A stretch of 64,000 nt of DNA from Amycolatopsis bartoniae (GCF_014191255.1 NZ_JACHWH010000012.1:62001-126000); one strand, 5' to 3'. Counted from the stretch's first letter, positions 25,840 to 35,928 are shown. A program made the numbers and translations. Notes: generated by a model from the letters alone, not told the origin.

Positions 25840-26286
25840 TCAGTTCAGCGTGGGGTTGGACGGCAGGCAGACCGCCAGGCGCGACCACGGCGCGGGCGCC
25901 CGCCCGGGGGTCCGCGACGGCAGCGTCAGGTAGGCCCACGCGGTCATCCCCTGCTCGCGGTAGGTGAGGCCCCAGCCCGCGGAACCCTGCGGGCCGCCGC
26001 CGTCCATGAACGACGGGCGGGTGGGCGGCATCAGCTCCGGGCCGGCCACGTCGATGCGCAGGTAGTCCGGGTCGGCGCCGCGGACCAGGCAGACCTCGAT
26101 GGGGAACTTCCCGTCCGCGTCGGGCGCGCTGCACACATCGTCGACGAACAGCAGGACGCTGACGACCATTTCGGCCGGGCAGTCGAACAGGAGCCCGCAG
26201 ATCGCGTTGCGGAGCCGGTCCAGATCGGGCAGCGCGGTGACGCGCCGCCACACGATCTGCTCTCCACAGGGGCGTTCGAACGCCAT
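25840..26286 (-). CDS. Degenerate HATPase (anti-sigma-type) domain protein
   Basis: 148 aa. The ATG at 26286 has GGAGGA upstream at good spacing. The order of elements (RRVTALPDLDRLRNAICGLL, MVVSVLLFVDDVCSA, YLRIDVAGPEL, GWGLTYREQG, AWAYL) follows the RsbW/SpoIIAB-like HATPase of actinomycete regulatory proteins. However, the N-box Asn and His are replaced (VDDVCSA) and the G1 glycines are missing, so ATP binding is doubtful. It is divergent from a GAF-ANTAR regulator. It may act as a binding partner rather than a kinase. Confidence 0.65.
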   Translation of the reverse strand: MAFERPCGEQIVWRRVTALPDLDRLRNAICGLLFDCPAEMVVSVLLFVDDVCSAPDADGKFPIEVCLVRGADPDYLRIDVAGPELMPPTRPSFMDGGGPQGSAGWGLTYREQGMTAWAYLTLPSRTPGRAPAPWSRLAVCLPSNPTLN

Positions 26287-26408
26287 GTCCGGTCCTCCGC
26301 TGTCGGTCTCAACGGTCAGCTCGGGCGAGTACCCCTTTTCCGGGGCGTAAAACCACACCTTCGGCGGAGAAGCTGGCGTGCCGGTCGCGCGTCGGCGAGA
26401 CTGAGCCG

Positions 26409-27128
26409 ATGACCGACCGGACCGCCCCGCCGAGAGGCGATGCCGGGGACTCCGACCTCGCGCTTCCCGAGGTGCTGAGCGACATCGTGCGCACGATCGA
26501 GCCCGAGCCGGACGTCGAGCGCACTGTCCAGCGTATCGTGACCGCGGCCGTGGACACGGTCCCCGGGGTCGAGAACGCGGGCGTCTCCCTGCTCGCGCGG
26601 GGCGAGGTCCGGTCCGTGAGCCCCACCAGCCCGGTGGTGGCGCGGCTCGACGCGCTGCAGCACGAGCTGCGCGAGGGTCCCTGCGTCGGCGCGGTGTTCG
26701 ACGAGCCGGTCTTCCGCACCGGGAACATCGGGGCCGACTCGCGGTGGCCCCGCTTCGGGGCGGCGGCGAACGAGCTCGGCATCCGTTCGATGCTCAGCGT
26801 GCGGCTGTTCACCGGCTCGGCCAACCTGGGCGCGCTCAACCTCTACGCGAGCGCCCGCGCCGCGTTCGACGACGATGCGGTGCAGCTGGCCGGCCTGTTC
26901 GCCGCGCACGCGGCGGTGGCGCTCGCGGGGTCGGCGCGGCAGGAGCAGCTGCGGGAGGCGCTGCGCACCCGGGACACGATCGCCACGGCGAAGGGCATTC
27001 TCATGCAACGTCACTCGATCGGCGACGACGAGGCGTTCCACCTGCTGGTCAAGGTCTCCCAGCGCGCCAACCGGAAGCTGCACGACGTCGCGAGCTGGCT
27101 CGTGCAGGAGGTCACGCGCGGCGCGTGA
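26409..27128 (+). CDS. GAF and ANTAR domain RNA-binding antiterminator
   Basis: 239 aa. An N-terminal GAF sensor domain (about 20-170; VPGVENAGVSLL, LREGPCVGAVF, LNLYA) is followed by an ANTAR domain (about 178-235; ALRTRDTIATAKGILMQRHSIGDDEAFHLLVKVSQ). ANTAR proteins bind paired hairpins in leader RNA and prevent termination. Actinomycete GAF-ANTAR proteins often respond to stress or light. The divergent HATPase-like gene suggests a local signalling pair. No target hairpin pair was recognised nearby. Confidence 0.9.
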   Translation: MTDRTAPPRGDAGDSDLALPEVLSDIVRTIEPEPDVERTVQRIVTAAVDTVPGVENAGVSLLARGEVRSVSPTSPVVARLDALQHELREGPCVGAVFDEPVFRTGNIGADSRWPRFGAAANELGIRSMLSVRLFTGSANLGALNLYASARAAFDDDAVQLAGLFAAHAAVALAGSARQEQLREALRTRDTIATAKGILMQRHSIGDDEAFHLLVKVSQRANRKLHDVASWLVQEVTRGA

Positions 27129-27321
27129 GCCGCCCGCGGGCGGGTATGCCCGCGTCAGGAGCGAGTCGGGCAGGGACACTCCACGGATTCTGCGGGCCCG
27201 GTTCCGGCCCCTCAAGCGGGACGATTTCGACCGGCGCCCGGGGTCCTTCGGGCCGCCCCGCGGTGCACCGCCCGGACGAGCTGCACACGTCCTAGCCCGG
27301 GCGGCGTCTTCGGCGGGCGGG

Positions 27322-28074
27322 TCAGACCTGCCCGTAGCCACCGTCGACCTGGTAGTCGGCGCCGTTGACGTGGGAGGCCGCGTCCGACGCGACGAAGGCG
27401 ATCACGGCGGCGACCTCCTCCGCCGTACCGGCCCGGGTCATCGGCGTGCCTTCCCCCATCTTCGCGAAGAACGCCCCGCGCTGCTCCGCGTCTCCGGCGA
27501 GCCGCGCGATGGCGGGCGTGTCCGTGGGGCCGGGGCTCACGACGTTCACCCGGATCCCGCGCGGCGTGAGTTCCAGCGCCCAAGTGCGGGCCAGGGCGCG
27601 GACCGCGGCCTTGGACGCGGCGTAGACACTGCGCCCACGCGACGCCTTGTGCGCGGCCATCGAACCGGTCAGCACGACGGCACCTCCGTCGGCCAGCAGG
27701 GGCAGCGCCTGCTGGACCGTCATGATCGTCCCGGTCACGTTGACGTCGAAAGTCGTCGTGACGATCTCCCGCGTGATCTCGCCCAGCGGCGCGGTGCCGA
27801 TCGCGGCAGCGTTGGTGACAAGCACGTCGAGCCGTCCGCTGCGCTGCCGGACCTGGGTGAAGAGCCGGCCGAGGTCCTCGGCGGAGGACGAGTCGGCCGG
27901 GACGCCGACGACGTCGCCCGGGATGCGCGAGGCGGCGGCCGACAGCCGGTCACGGTCGCGGCCCGTGATGTAGACGGTGCCGCCGGCCCCCGCGATCTCG
28001 TGCGCGGTGGCGAAGCCGATCCCGGCGCTGCCACCGGTGACGACCGCGACCTTGTCGTGGAAAGCGTTGCTCAT
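27322..28074 (-). CDS. Short-chain dehydrogenase/reductase
   Basis: Classical SDR (250 aa) with TGGSAGIG, NAA, the catalytic Ser in LTGSMAAH, YAASK and SPGPTDTP. The C-terminal DYQVDGGYGQV is typical of FabG-like oxidoreductases. Divergent from an MmyB-type regulator, which probably represses it through the palindrome at 28156-28167. Substrate unknown. Confidence 0.9.
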   Translation of the reverse strand: MSNAFHDKVAVVTGGSAGIGFATAHEIAGAGGTVYITGRDRDRLSAAASRIPGDVVGVPADSSSAEDLGRLFTQVRQRSGRLDVLVTNAAAIGTAPLGEITREIVTTTFDVNVTGTIMTVQQALPLLADGGAVVLTGSMAAHKASRGRSVYAASKAAVRALARTWALELTPRGIRVNVVSPGPTDTPAIARLAGDAEQRGAFFAKMGEGTPMTRAGTAEEVAAVIAFVASDAASHVNGADYQVDGGYGQV

Positions 28075-28155
28075 GTGGACTCTCAGCTCTTTCTTCCGGA
28101 AAACACCAGCGCTTCGAGCCTGCGCCCATCCCGGTACCAGAGCTGAGAGCCCGCT

Positions 28156-28167
28156 GATACTGGTATC
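28156..28167. promoter_or_regulatory. Palindromic operator between SDR and MmyB-type regulator
   Basis: GATAC-TG-GTATC is a perfect 12-bp inverted repeat. A related but imperfect GGTACCAG lies at about 28133. The site lies 45 bp upstream of the regulator's ATG in a 137-bp divergent promoter region, so autoregulation with control of the SDR gene is likely. Confidence 0.6.
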
Positions 28168-28211
28168 GACAGCACCCGGCAGGCACCGCGCGGCTCAGGC
28201 ATGGTGGATTC

Positions 28212-29042
28212 ATGACGACGACCGGCCGCCGGCCCGAGCTGAGCGCGTTCCTGCGCTCACGGCGTGCGCGGGTCACCCCGGACCAGGTCGGAATGCCGCC
28301 CGGAGCGCGGCGGCGCACTCCCGGGCTCCGGCGGGAAGAAGTCGCCCAGCTGGCCGGGGTCGGCGTGACCTGGTACACCTGGCTGGAGCAGGGCCGGCCC
28401 ATCAACGCCAGCGCCCACGTGCTCGGCGCGATCGCCCGCACGCTGCGCCTGGACGCCGCCGAGCGCGAGCACCTCTACCGGCTGGCAGAAGTCCCGCCGC
28501 CCGCGGCCGACGCCGAGGCGCCGGCCGAAGTCCCCGGCGACCTCGACACGATCCTGCGGGCCCTGGACCCGCTGCCCGCCATGGTCGTCAATGCTCGTAC
28601 GGACGTCCTGCGCTGGAACCGGGCCTACGCCGCCCTGCACCCCGGCCTGGTCAGCGCGCCGAGCGGCGAGCGCAACACGATCTGGAACCTGTTCGCGGTG
28701 TCCCCGGCGCACACCCACATCGCCAACCGGGACGAGCAGGCCCCCGAAGCCGTGGCCACCTTCCGCTACCGCTACAGCCGGCACCTCGACGAACCGCACT
28801 GGCAGGGCTTCGTCGCCCGCCTGTGCAGCGCGAGCCCGCTCTTCGCCGGGCTCTGGGCCACCCACGACGTGGCCGCACCGCGCCTGTGCGACAAACGCTA
28901 CGACATACCGGCAGTCGGAGAGATCGCTCTCCGCTCCACCGGCATGGACCTGACCGACCACCCCGGCCTCCGGCTCGTCGTCCACACCCCGGCCGACGAG
29001 CGCAGCCGCCAGCACCTCGACCGGATCCTCCGCCAGGGATGA
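28212..29042 (+). CDS. XRE-family regulator with MmyB-like ligand-binding domain
   Basis: 276 aa. The N-terminal HTH (residues 8-85) contains GARRRTPGLRREEVAQLAGVGVTWYTWLEQGR, the family hallmark. The C-terminal MmyB-like PAS domain (about 110-265; RWNRAYAAL, NTIWNLFA, HWQGFVARL) resembles the one that binds a fatty acid in MmyB. These regulators commonly sit divergent to one SDR gene, as here. Confidence 0.92.
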   Translation: MTTTGRRPELSAFLRSRRARVTPDQVGMPPGARRRTPGLRREEVAQLAGVGVTWYTWLEQGRPINASAHVLGAIARTLRLDAAEREHLYRLAEVPPPAADAEAPAEVPGDLDTILRALDPLPAMVVNARTDVLRWNRAYAALHPGLVSAPSGERNTIWNLFAVSPAHTHIANRDEQAPEAVATFRYRYSRHLDEPHWQGFVARLCSASPLFAGLWATHDVAAPRLCDKRYDIPAVGEIALRSTGMDLTDHPGLRLVVHTPADERSRQHLDRILRQG

Positions 29043-29059
29043 GACGTACCCGGTCCGGC

Positions 29060-29530
29060 TCAGGCCACGTCTTCGGCGTCGGCCAGCCTTTCCAGCACCA
29101 GCTCGGAGATCTCGGTGAGCGCCCGGACCTGTTCGGGTGTCAGCGCGTCGAACACCAGGCGGCGGACCTCGTCGACGTGGCGGGGCGCGGCCTTCTCGAT
29201 GGCGGCCCGGCCCTCGGCGGTGAGCACGATGAACGCCCCGCGCGCGTCCGACGGGCATTCCTCGCGCGCGACGAGCCCCCGCTTCTGCATCCGCGCGACG
29301 TGGTGGGACACGCGGCTCTTCTCCCACTGCAGGGCGCGGGCCAGCTCGACCACCCGCACCCGCTCCTCCGGGGTGTCCGTCAGCTGCACCAGCACCGCGA
29401 AGTCCGCGTGCGACAGGTCCGAGTCGGCCTGCATCCGCTTGCCGAGGTGCGCGGTCAGCCGCGCCTGCATGGCGATGTAGGCGCGCCACGCGCGCTGCTC
29501 GGCGTCGGTGAGCCAGCGAGTTCCCGTCAC
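29060..29530 (-). CDS. MarR-family transcriptional regulator
   Basis: 156 aa winged-helix dimer. LSHADFAVLVQL, the recognition helix LQWEKSRVSHHVARMQKRGLV and the wing SDARGAFIVLTAEG fit the MarR fold. It is divergent from a YceI-family gene, and a repeated sequence element lies between them. MarR regulators of this position typically respond to small aromatic or oxidant ligands. Confidence 0.9.
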   Translation of the reverse strand: MTGTRWLTDAEQRAWRAYIAMQARLTAHLGKRMQADSDLSHADFAVLVQLTDTPEERVRVVELARALQWEKSRVSHHVARMQKRGLVAREECPSDARGAFIVLTAEGRAAIEKAAPRHVDEVRRLVFDALTPEQVRALTEISELVLERLADAEDVA

Positions 29531-29553
29531 GCGATCAAGTGTACGGGAATAGT

Positions 29554-29596
29554 TGACACGTCACCGAGGTTGGGACAGGCTGGATGACACGTCACC
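29554..29596. promoter_or_regulatory. Direct-repeat operator between MarR and YceI genes
   Basis: TGACACGTCACC occurs at 29554-29565 and again at 29585-29596 (31-bp period, three helical turns). Each copy contains the near-palindrome TGACACGTCA. The first overlaps a TTGACA -35-like box. The adjacent MarR protein is the likely binder and would repress both genes. Confidence 0.65.
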
Positions 29597-29613
29597 AATC
29601 CGGAAGGGACACC

Positions 29614-30171
29614 ATGACCACCCCCACGCAGTACGCGCAGCTGACCGGCACCTACACCCTCGACCCCACGCACACCCGCATCGGGTTCGTCGCGCGGCAC
29701 GCGATGGTGACCAAGGTCCGCGGCGCGTTCAACGAGTTCACCGGCACCGCGCAGATCGACGGGGAGAACCCGGAGCGTTCCAGCGCGACCGTGACGATCG
29801 AGGCGAAGAGCATCGACACGCGCAACGCCGACCGCGACGCGCACCTGCGCAGCAACGACTTCCTGCAGATGGACGAGCACCCGCAGATCACGTTCCGGTC
29901 CACCTCGGTGAAGCAGACCGGCGAGGACACCTTCGACGTGACCGGCGACCTGACCATCAAGGGCGTGACCAAGGCGGTCACCATCCCGTTCAGCTACGAG
30001 GGCACCGCGCAGGACCCGTTCGGCAACACGCGCGTGGGCTTCGAGGGCTCCGTGGTGATCAACCGGAAGGACTTCGGGATCACCTGGAACGCGGCGCTCG
30101 AAACCGGCGGCGTGCTGGTGAGCGACAAGGTCACCCTGGAGTTCGAGGTCTCGGCCGTGAAGAACGCCTGA
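29614..30171 (+). CDS. YceI-family lipid-binding protein
   Basis: 185 aa lipocalin-like barrel that binds isoprenoid-type lipids. GTYTLDPTHTRIGFVARHAMVTKVRG, DTRNADRDAHLRSNDFL and LTIKGVTKAVTIPF are diagnostic. The ATG at 29614 has GGAAGGG upstream; an earlier ATG at 29584 overlaps the second operator copy and is rejected. No signal peptide, so it is cytoplasmic. Likely controlled by the divergent MarR protein. Confidence 0.92.
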   Translation: MTTPTQYAQLTGTYTLDPTHTRIGFVARHAMVTKVRGAFNEFTGTAQIDGENPERSSATVTIEAKSIDTRNADRDAHLRSNDFLQMDEHPQITFRSTSVKQTGEDTFDVTGDLTIKGVTKAVTIPFSYEGTAQDPFGNTRVGFEGSVVINRKDFGITWNAALETGGVLVSDKVTLEFEVSAVKNA

Positions 30172-30186
30172 CGCGACCAACGTGAG

Positions 30187-30214
30187 GAAAGCCCCCGCCG
30201 CGGCGGGGGCTTTC
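30187..30214 (+). terminator. Rho-independent-type terminator after yceI
   Basis: GAAAGCCCCCGCCG (30187-30200) pairs perfectly with CGGCGGGGGCTTTC (30201-30214), a 28-bp palindrome 15 bp after the yceI stop. The ends AAA and TTT make it usable in both directions. Confidence 0.8.
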
Positions 30215-30251
30215 TCCGTGGTGGGGGTGGGGTGACGGCTTGAGAGGTGGC

Positions 30252-30449
30252 TCAGCAGCAGGGAACCGGCGCGGGCGCGGTGCGCGCCGCGACCGTGGTG
30301 CGCCGCCGGACGCGGTGGGTTGGGGGCGCCGCGGCCGGCCCCAGCAGGTGCCACTCGCGGCGGCCGTGCCACAGCCGCCCAGTCGCGGCCGCGGCAAGGT
30401 GCCGGTCGCGCGGAAGCGCCCCGTCAGCCAGCCCCTCCAGCAGCACCAC
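30252..30449 (-). CDS. Possible small uncharacterised protein downstream of coxM
   Basis: A 65-codon frame starting GTG (VVLLEGLADGALPRDRH) and ending at 30252 shows G/C-ending codon preference like real genes and does not overlap coxM. It has no RBS, no recognised domain, and a basic C-terminus ending in two Cys. If real it would be the last gene of the cox operon. The rest of the 30215-30487 gap holds nothing else I can support. Confidence 0.25.
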   Translation of the reverse strand: MVLLEGLADGALPRDRHLAAAATGRLWHGRREWHLLGPAAAPPTHRVRRRTTVAARTAPAPVPCC

Positions 30450-30487
30450 CGGCCGCGAGGAGTCACCCCCCGCGGCCGGTCGCCCGC

Positions 30488-31296
<809 letters not shown>

Positions 31297-31300
<4 letters not shown>

Positions 31301-31767
31301 CGGTCCACCTCCTGTCCCGACGCCTCGATCACGGCGTTGACGATGTTGTGGTAACCCGTGCAGCGGCACAGGTTCCCCTCCAGCCCCTCGCGCACCTGCT
31401 CGCGCGTGGGCTTCGGGTTCTCGGCCAGGAGCGACACCGACGCCATGATCATGCCCGGCGTGCAGAACCCGCACTGCAGCCCGTGCTGCTCGCGGAACGC
31501 CCGCTGCACCGGGTGCAGCTCGCCGTCACCGGGGGCGAGCCCCTCGACGGTGGTGACCCGGTGCCCGTCGGCCTGCGCCGCGAGCACCGTGCAGGACTTG
31601 ACCGACTCGCCGTCGAGCAGCACCGTGCACGCCCCGCAGGACGTGGTGTCACAGCCGATGTTGGTGCCCGTCAGGCCCGCGTTCTCCCGCAGGTAGTGCA
31701 CCAGCAGCGTGCGGTCCTCGACCTCCTCGGCCACCGTCTCGCCGTTGACCTCGATGGAGACCTTCAC
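31297..31767 (-). CDS. coxS: Molybdenum hydroxylase 2Fe-2S subunit (CoxS-type)
   Basis: Small subunit (156 aa) with two 2Fe-2S clusters. The plant-ferredoxin-type cluster uses Cys39, 44, 47 and 59 ([12 protein letters not shown]), and the helical domain uses Cys98, 101, 133 and 135 ([16 protein letters not shown]). It overlaps coxL and coxM by 4 bp on each side, so the three subunits are translated together. Confidence 0.95.
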
Positions 31768-34022
31768 TTCGCCTCACCTTTCCCAGAAAGCGCTTCCCAC
31801 ACCCGCTGCGGGGTCGTGGGCATGTCCAGGTGGCGCACGCCCAGGTGCGCCAGCGCGTCGACCACGGCGTTGTGCACCGCGGGGGTCGAACCGATCGTCG
31901 CGGCCTCGCCGATCCCCTTGACGCCCAGGGGGTTGCGGTCCGTCGGCGTCTCCGAGTCGACGAGCTCGAAGTCCGGCAGCTCGGTGGCCGTGACGAACGA
32001 GTAGTCCGCCAGCGTGGCCGTGGTCGGGTTGCCGTCCTCGTCGTAGCTCATGACCTCCAGCAGGGCCTGCGCGATGCCCTGCCCGAGCCCGCCGTGCCGC
32101 TGCCCGCGGAACACCAGCGGGTTGACGATCGGGCCCGCGTCGTCGGCCGCGATGATCCGCTTCACCACGACCTTGCCGGTCTCGGTGTCCACCTCCACCA
32201 CCGCCAGGTGCGCGCCGAACGGGAACGTCGGCGTGCCCGTGCCGAACCACACGTCCGCCGACAGCGCGCCCTCCTCGGCGCGGGCGGCCAGCCGCACCCA
32301 GTCGACCGAACCGCTCGCCGGCGCGCCCCGGACCTGCCACACGCCCTCGTCGACGTTGAGCTCCAGGTCCTCCGGCGACGCCTCCAGCATGTCCGCGGCG
32401 ATCTCGCGGGCGTTGGCGAGCACGCGGTCGGCGGCCTGGCGGACCGCGGAACCGCCGAGCTGCAGGGAACGCGAGCCGAAGGTGCCGATGGCCTTGGGGA
32501 TCTCGTCGGTGTCGCCGTGCTTGACGGTGATCCGGTCCATCGGGATGCCGAGCTGGTCGGACAGCAGCATCGCGAGCGACGTGTGCAGGCCCTGCCCGTG
32601 CGGCGAGCTGCCGGTGTACGCGGTGACCGTGCCGTCGGGGTTGATGTCCACCCGCCCGCTCTCGCCGCCGCCGTCACCACCGGTGATCTCGACATACGTG
32701 GCGAGGCCCAGCCCGAGCGCCACCGGGTCGCCCGCCTCGCGTCGCCGCCGCTGTTCCGCCCGCAGGTCCGCGTAACCGGCGGCCTCCAGCACCTGGTCGA
32801 GCGCCTTGGCGTACTCGCCGCTGTCGTAGTTCGCGCCGGACTTGGTGGTGTACGGGAACTCCTCGGGCCGGATGAAGTTGACCCGGCGCACCTCGGCGGG
32901 ATCCATCCCGATCTCGGTGGCGAACAGGTCCATCGCCCGCTCGATCGCGGCGGTCGCCTCCGGCCTGCCCGCGCCGCGGTAGGCGGCGATCGGCGTGGTG
33001 TTGGTGACCACGCCGCGGCTGCGGGTCTCGATCTTCGGGAAGTGGTAGACGCCCGAGGCCATCAGCTCGGTGAGCGTCGGCAGGAACAGCGTCCGCGGAT
33101 AGGCCCCGGCGTCCTGCACCACGTCCAGGCGGAACACCTCGACGGTGCCGTCGCGGCGGCCGCCGATCGTCACGGTGTTCTGCTGGGCGCGCCCGTGCGT
33201 CATCGACGTCAGGTTCTCGCTGCGCGTCTCGCTCCACCGCACGGGGCGCCCGGCGCGCCGCGCGGCCCAGCCGAGCACGATGGGCTCGGGATCGGCCCCG
33301 ATCTTGGCGCCGAAGCCGCCGCCGACGTCGGGCGCGACCACGCGCACGCGGTCCTCGCCGATGCCGAGACCGGCGGCGATCGCCATCCGGCCGAGCTGCG
33401 CGTTCTGCGTGGACAGCCACGCCGTGAGCCGCCCGTCCTCGCCCCACGCGAGCGCCGCGCCCCGCACCTCCAGCGGCGCCGGGGCGACGCGCTGGTTCAC
33501 GATCGTCCGCGTCACCACGACTTCGCAGCCGGCGAAGGAGTCTTCCGGGAACTCGCTCATCCCGTTGACCTGCATGACGTTGCTGCCGTTGTCCGGGTAC
33601 AGCACGGTCTCGCCCGCCAGCGCGGCGTCGATGCTCGCGACCGCGTCCAGCGGGTCGTAGTCGACGTCGACGAGCTCGGCGGCGTCCGCGAGCTGGTAGC
33701 GCTGCTCGGTGAGCACGAGCGCGACCGGCTCGCCGACGTAGCGCACGACCTCGCTCGCGAGCCACGGCTCCACCACCGGGCCGGCCTGCCGCGGCCCGAG
33801 ATCCAGGTCCGCCGCGGTGTACACGGCGACGACACCGGGCGCTTCGAGCGCGGCGGAGGTGTCGATCGACGCGATGCGCGCGTGCGCGATGGGACTGCGC
33901 ACGAACACCGCGTGCACCGCTCCGGTGAGCGCGGGCTCACGCAGGTCCTCGACGTACGTGCCGCCTGTGGTGATCAGCTTCTGGTCCTCGACGCGGACCA
34001 CCCTGGTACCGACGATGCTCAA
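31764..34022 (-). CDS. coxL: Xanthine-dehydrogenase-family molybdopterin subunit (form II CoxL-type)
   Basis: Catalytic Mo subunit (752 aa). It has GGGFGAK (234-240) and AYRGAGR (347-353), the signature of form II CoxL rather than the true CO dehydrogenase AYxCSFR loop, and GIGEAAT near the C-terminus with the catalytic Glu. The start is TTG at 34022 with GGAGG seven nt upstream. Form II enzymes hydroxylate aldehydes or aromatic heterocycles and usually do not oxidise CO well, so the substrate is open. The usual accessory genes (coxD/E/F/G) are absent here. Confidence 0.92.
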   Translation of the reverse strand: MSIVGTRVVRVEDQKLITTGGTYVEDLREPALTGAVHAVFVRSPIAHARIASIDTSAALEAPGVVAVYTAADLDLGPRQAGPVVEPWLASEVVRYVGEPVALVLTEQRYQLADAAELVDVDYDPLDAVASIDAALAGETVLYPDNGSNVMQVNGMSEFPEDSFAGCEVVVTRTIVNQRVAPAPLEVRGAALAWGEDGRLTAWLSTQNAQLGRMAIAAGLGIGEDRVRVVAPDVGGGFGAKIGADPEPIVLGWAARRAGRPVRWSETRSENLTSMTHGRAQQNTVTIGGRRDGTVEVFRLDVVQDAGAYPRTLFLPTLTELMASGVYHFPKIETRSRGVVTNTTPIAAYRGAGRPEATAAIERAMDLFATEIGMDPAEVRRVNFIRPEEFPYTTKSGANYDSGEYAKALDQVLEAAGYADLRAEQRRRREAGDPVALGLGLATYVEITGGDGGGESGRVDINPDGTVTAYTGSSPHGQGLHTSLAMLLSDQLGIPMDRITVKHGDTDEIPKAIGTFGSRSLQLGGSAVRQAADRVLANAREIAADMLEASPEDLELNVDEGVWQVRGAPASGSVDWVRLAARAEEGALSADVWFGTGTPTFPFGAHLAVVEVDTETGKVVVKRIIAADDAGPIVNPLVFRGQRHGGLGQGIAQALLEVMSYDEDGNPTTATLADYSFVTATELPDFELVDSETPTDRNPLGVKGIGEAATIGSTPAVHNAVVDALAHLGVRHLDMPTTPQRVWEALSGKGEAK

Positions 34023-34118
34023 CTCTGGGCCTCCATCAGATGCGTACGGCGAAGATCATGCCCCACGTGTCGCCCAACTTACTCCGGCTGCCGCGTACTT
34101 CCGCCGGGCGGAAACCGT

Positions 34119-34883
34119 TCAGGCCGCGAACGCCTGCCACGCGAGGCTCGCGGCCAGCCCGAGCCCGGCCAGTCCGATCGCGATGCGCAGCGGGGTCGCG
34201 GGCAGCCGCCGCACGACAGCGGGGCCGATCCACGAGCCGAGCACGGATCCCAGGCACAGCGCCACCACCGCGAGCCAGTCGACCTTGCCGGTGAAGGCGA
34301 AGACCACGGCGGCGACGAGGTTCGCCGCTCCCGTCGCGATGTTCTTCGCCGCGTTGGACCGCGCGAGCGACTGCGCCCACACCGTCGACAGCAGCGCGAG
34401 CATCAGAACTCCCGCCGCCGCACCGAAATAGCCGCCGTAGATGGCGACAGCGAACGCCGCGGCACCCGCGAGCGGGCCAAGTCCGTGGCCGTCGGCGCGT
34501 TCGGCGTACTTCCGCAGACGCGGACCGAGGAACAGCAGAACCGACGCACCCGCGATGAGGAACGGCACGATGAAGGTGAACGTGCCGGACGGCGTCCACA
34601 ACAGCAGCGCCGCCCCGACCGCGCCGCCGGCCGCGGTGATCGCGCACAGCGTTTTCAGCGAAGAGCGCTGCCCCGCCAGTTCCGGCCGGGAGCCCGCCGC
34701 CGCGCCGACGGTGGTGCCGAGCATCGCGATGGTGTTGGTGACGTTGGCGGACACCGGCGACAGCCCGACGGCCAGCAGCGCCGGATAGGAGACCAGCGAC
34801 GCGAGCCCCGCGATGGACCCGGTGAGCCCGGCACCCACACCGGCGAGCAGCAGGAACACCAGGGACAACGGGTCGGAGATCAC
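34119..34883 (-). CDS. TauE/SafE-family sulfite/organosulfonate exporter-like permease
   Basis: Membrane permease (254 aa, about eight helices) with GSIAGLASLVSYPALLAVGLSPVSANVTNT in the first repeat and GGYFGAAAGVLMLALL in the second, diagnostic of the family. GTG start. It lies 96 bp upstream of the cox operon on the same strand and could be co-transcribed. A role in exporting small anions is known for relatives; a link to the sulfonate gene comA 15 kb away is only speculation. Confidence 0.88.
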   Translation of the reverse strand: MISDPLSLVFLLLAGVGAGLTGSIAGLASLVSYPALLAVGLSPVSANVTNTIAMLGTTVGAAAGSRPELAGQRSSLKTLCAITAAGGAVGAALLLWTPSGTFTFIVPFLIAGASVLLFLGPRLRKYAERADGHGLGPLAGAAAFAVAIYGGYFGAAAGVLMLALLSTVWAQSLARSNAAKNIATGAANLVAAVVFAFTGKVDWLAVVALCLGSVLGSWIGPAVVRRLPATPLRIAIGLAGLGLAASLAWQAFAA

Positions 34884-35030
34884 CCGGGGATTGTCGCCCG
34901 CCGCCGGTCCCCGGCCCGCCGGTGGACCGTCCGGCAGTGGGCCGCGTCACGCACCGGGGTTTCCCCTTCCCGGACAAACGGCACTGGGCCGAACAGGGTA
35001 ATGCGGGCGCAGGTCGGAAAATACCTACCC

Positions 35031-35055
35031 AGGTCTCTTGAAGGTCTGGACCACT
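35031..35055 (+). promoter_or_regulatory. AGGTCT direct repeats with dre-like box upstream of GH16 gene
   Basis: AGGTCT occurs at 35031-35036 and 35042-35047, exactly 11 bp apart. The second copy is part of GGTCTGGACCACT (35043-35055), one base different from the DasR operator core GGTCTAGACCACT. The element ends 51 bp before the glucanase ATG. DasR or a phased response regulator could bind; a partly similar element lies upstream of the chitinase operon at 50094. Confidence 0.55.
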
Positions 35056-35106
35056 GCGCCCATACTTTGTTCCCGCTCACAACAAACGAGCAGATGAGAG
35101 GCAGTG

Positions 35107-35928
35107 ATGTCGATGAAGACAACCACCCGCCTGTCCCGTCTCCTGCGACTCGGCGTGCCGGCGCTCGCCGTCGCCGCCCTGCTGGTGGCGCCCGGCAACG
35201 CCAGTGCCGCCACGGTGTTCAGCGACGACTTCGACGGCCCCGCCGGAGCCGCCGCGGACGCCTCGAAGTGGACCAACGAGACCGGCGACAACGTCAACAA
35301 CCACGAGCTGCAGTGGTACACGCCGGGCGCGCAGAACGCCGCGCTCGACGGCCAGGGCCACCTGGTGATCACCGCCCGCCAGGAGGGCGGCCACACCTGC
35401 TGGTACGGCGCCTGCACCTACACCTCCGCGCGGCTCAACACCGCGGGCAAGTTCACCCAGACCTACGGGCACTTCGAGGCCCGCATGAAGCTGCCGCGCG
35501 GCCAGGGCATGTGGCCGGCGTTCTGGGCACTGGGCAACGACATCGGCTCCAACGGCTGGCCGAACTGCGGCGAGATCGACTTCATGGAGAACGTCGGGTA
35601 CGAGCCGAACACCGTGCACGGCACCATCCACGGCCCGGGCTACTCGGGCTCGGGCGGCATCGGCGCGGCCTACAACGGGCCGAACTTCTCCGACGACTTC
35701 CACACCTACGCCGTGGACTGGTCGCCGAACAGCATCAAGTGGTACGTCGACGGGAACCTGTACCAGACCAGGACCCCGGCGGACCTGAACGGCAACCGGT
35801 GGGTGTTCGACCACCCGTTCTTCATCATCCTCAACCTCGCCGTCGGCGGGGACTGGCCGGGCAGCCCGAACAGCAGCACGCAGTTCCCGCAGCAGCTCGT
35901 CGTGGACTACGTGCACGTGACGGCCTGA
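35107..35928 (+). CDS. Secreted GH16 endo-beta-glucanase (laminarinase/lichenase type)
   Basis: 273 aa. A signal peptide ends near NASAA; the catalytic jelly-roll follows. The GH16 active-site motif is EIDFMEN (nucleophile and acid Glu), preceded by GQGMWPAFWALG and followed by HTYAVDWSPNSIKWYVDG. The ATG at 35107 is favoured because GAGAGG lies 5 nt upstream; the adjacent GTG (35104) and the ATG at 35113 are alternatives. No carbohydrate-binding module. Likely beta-1,3-glucan hydrolysis, fitting the GH64 and GH18 enzymes elsewhere in the window. Confidence 0.93.
   Translation: MSMKTTTRLSRLLRLGVPALAVAALLVAPGNASAATVFSDDFDGPAGAAADASKWTNETGDNVNNHELQWYTPGAQNAALDGQGHLVITARQEGGHTCWYGACTYTSARLNTAGKFTQTYGHFEARMKLPRGQGMWPAFWALGNDIGSNGWPNCGEIDFMENVGYEPNTVHGTIHGPGYSGSGGIGAAYNGPNFSDDFHTYAVDWSPNSIKWYVDGNLYQTRTPADLNGNRWVFDHPFFIILNLAVGGDWPGSPNSSTQFPQQLVVDYVHVTA

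Noticed and set aside
31764..34022. True aerobic CO dehydrogenase
   Set aside because: The active-site loop is AYRGAGR (form II), not AYxCSFR.
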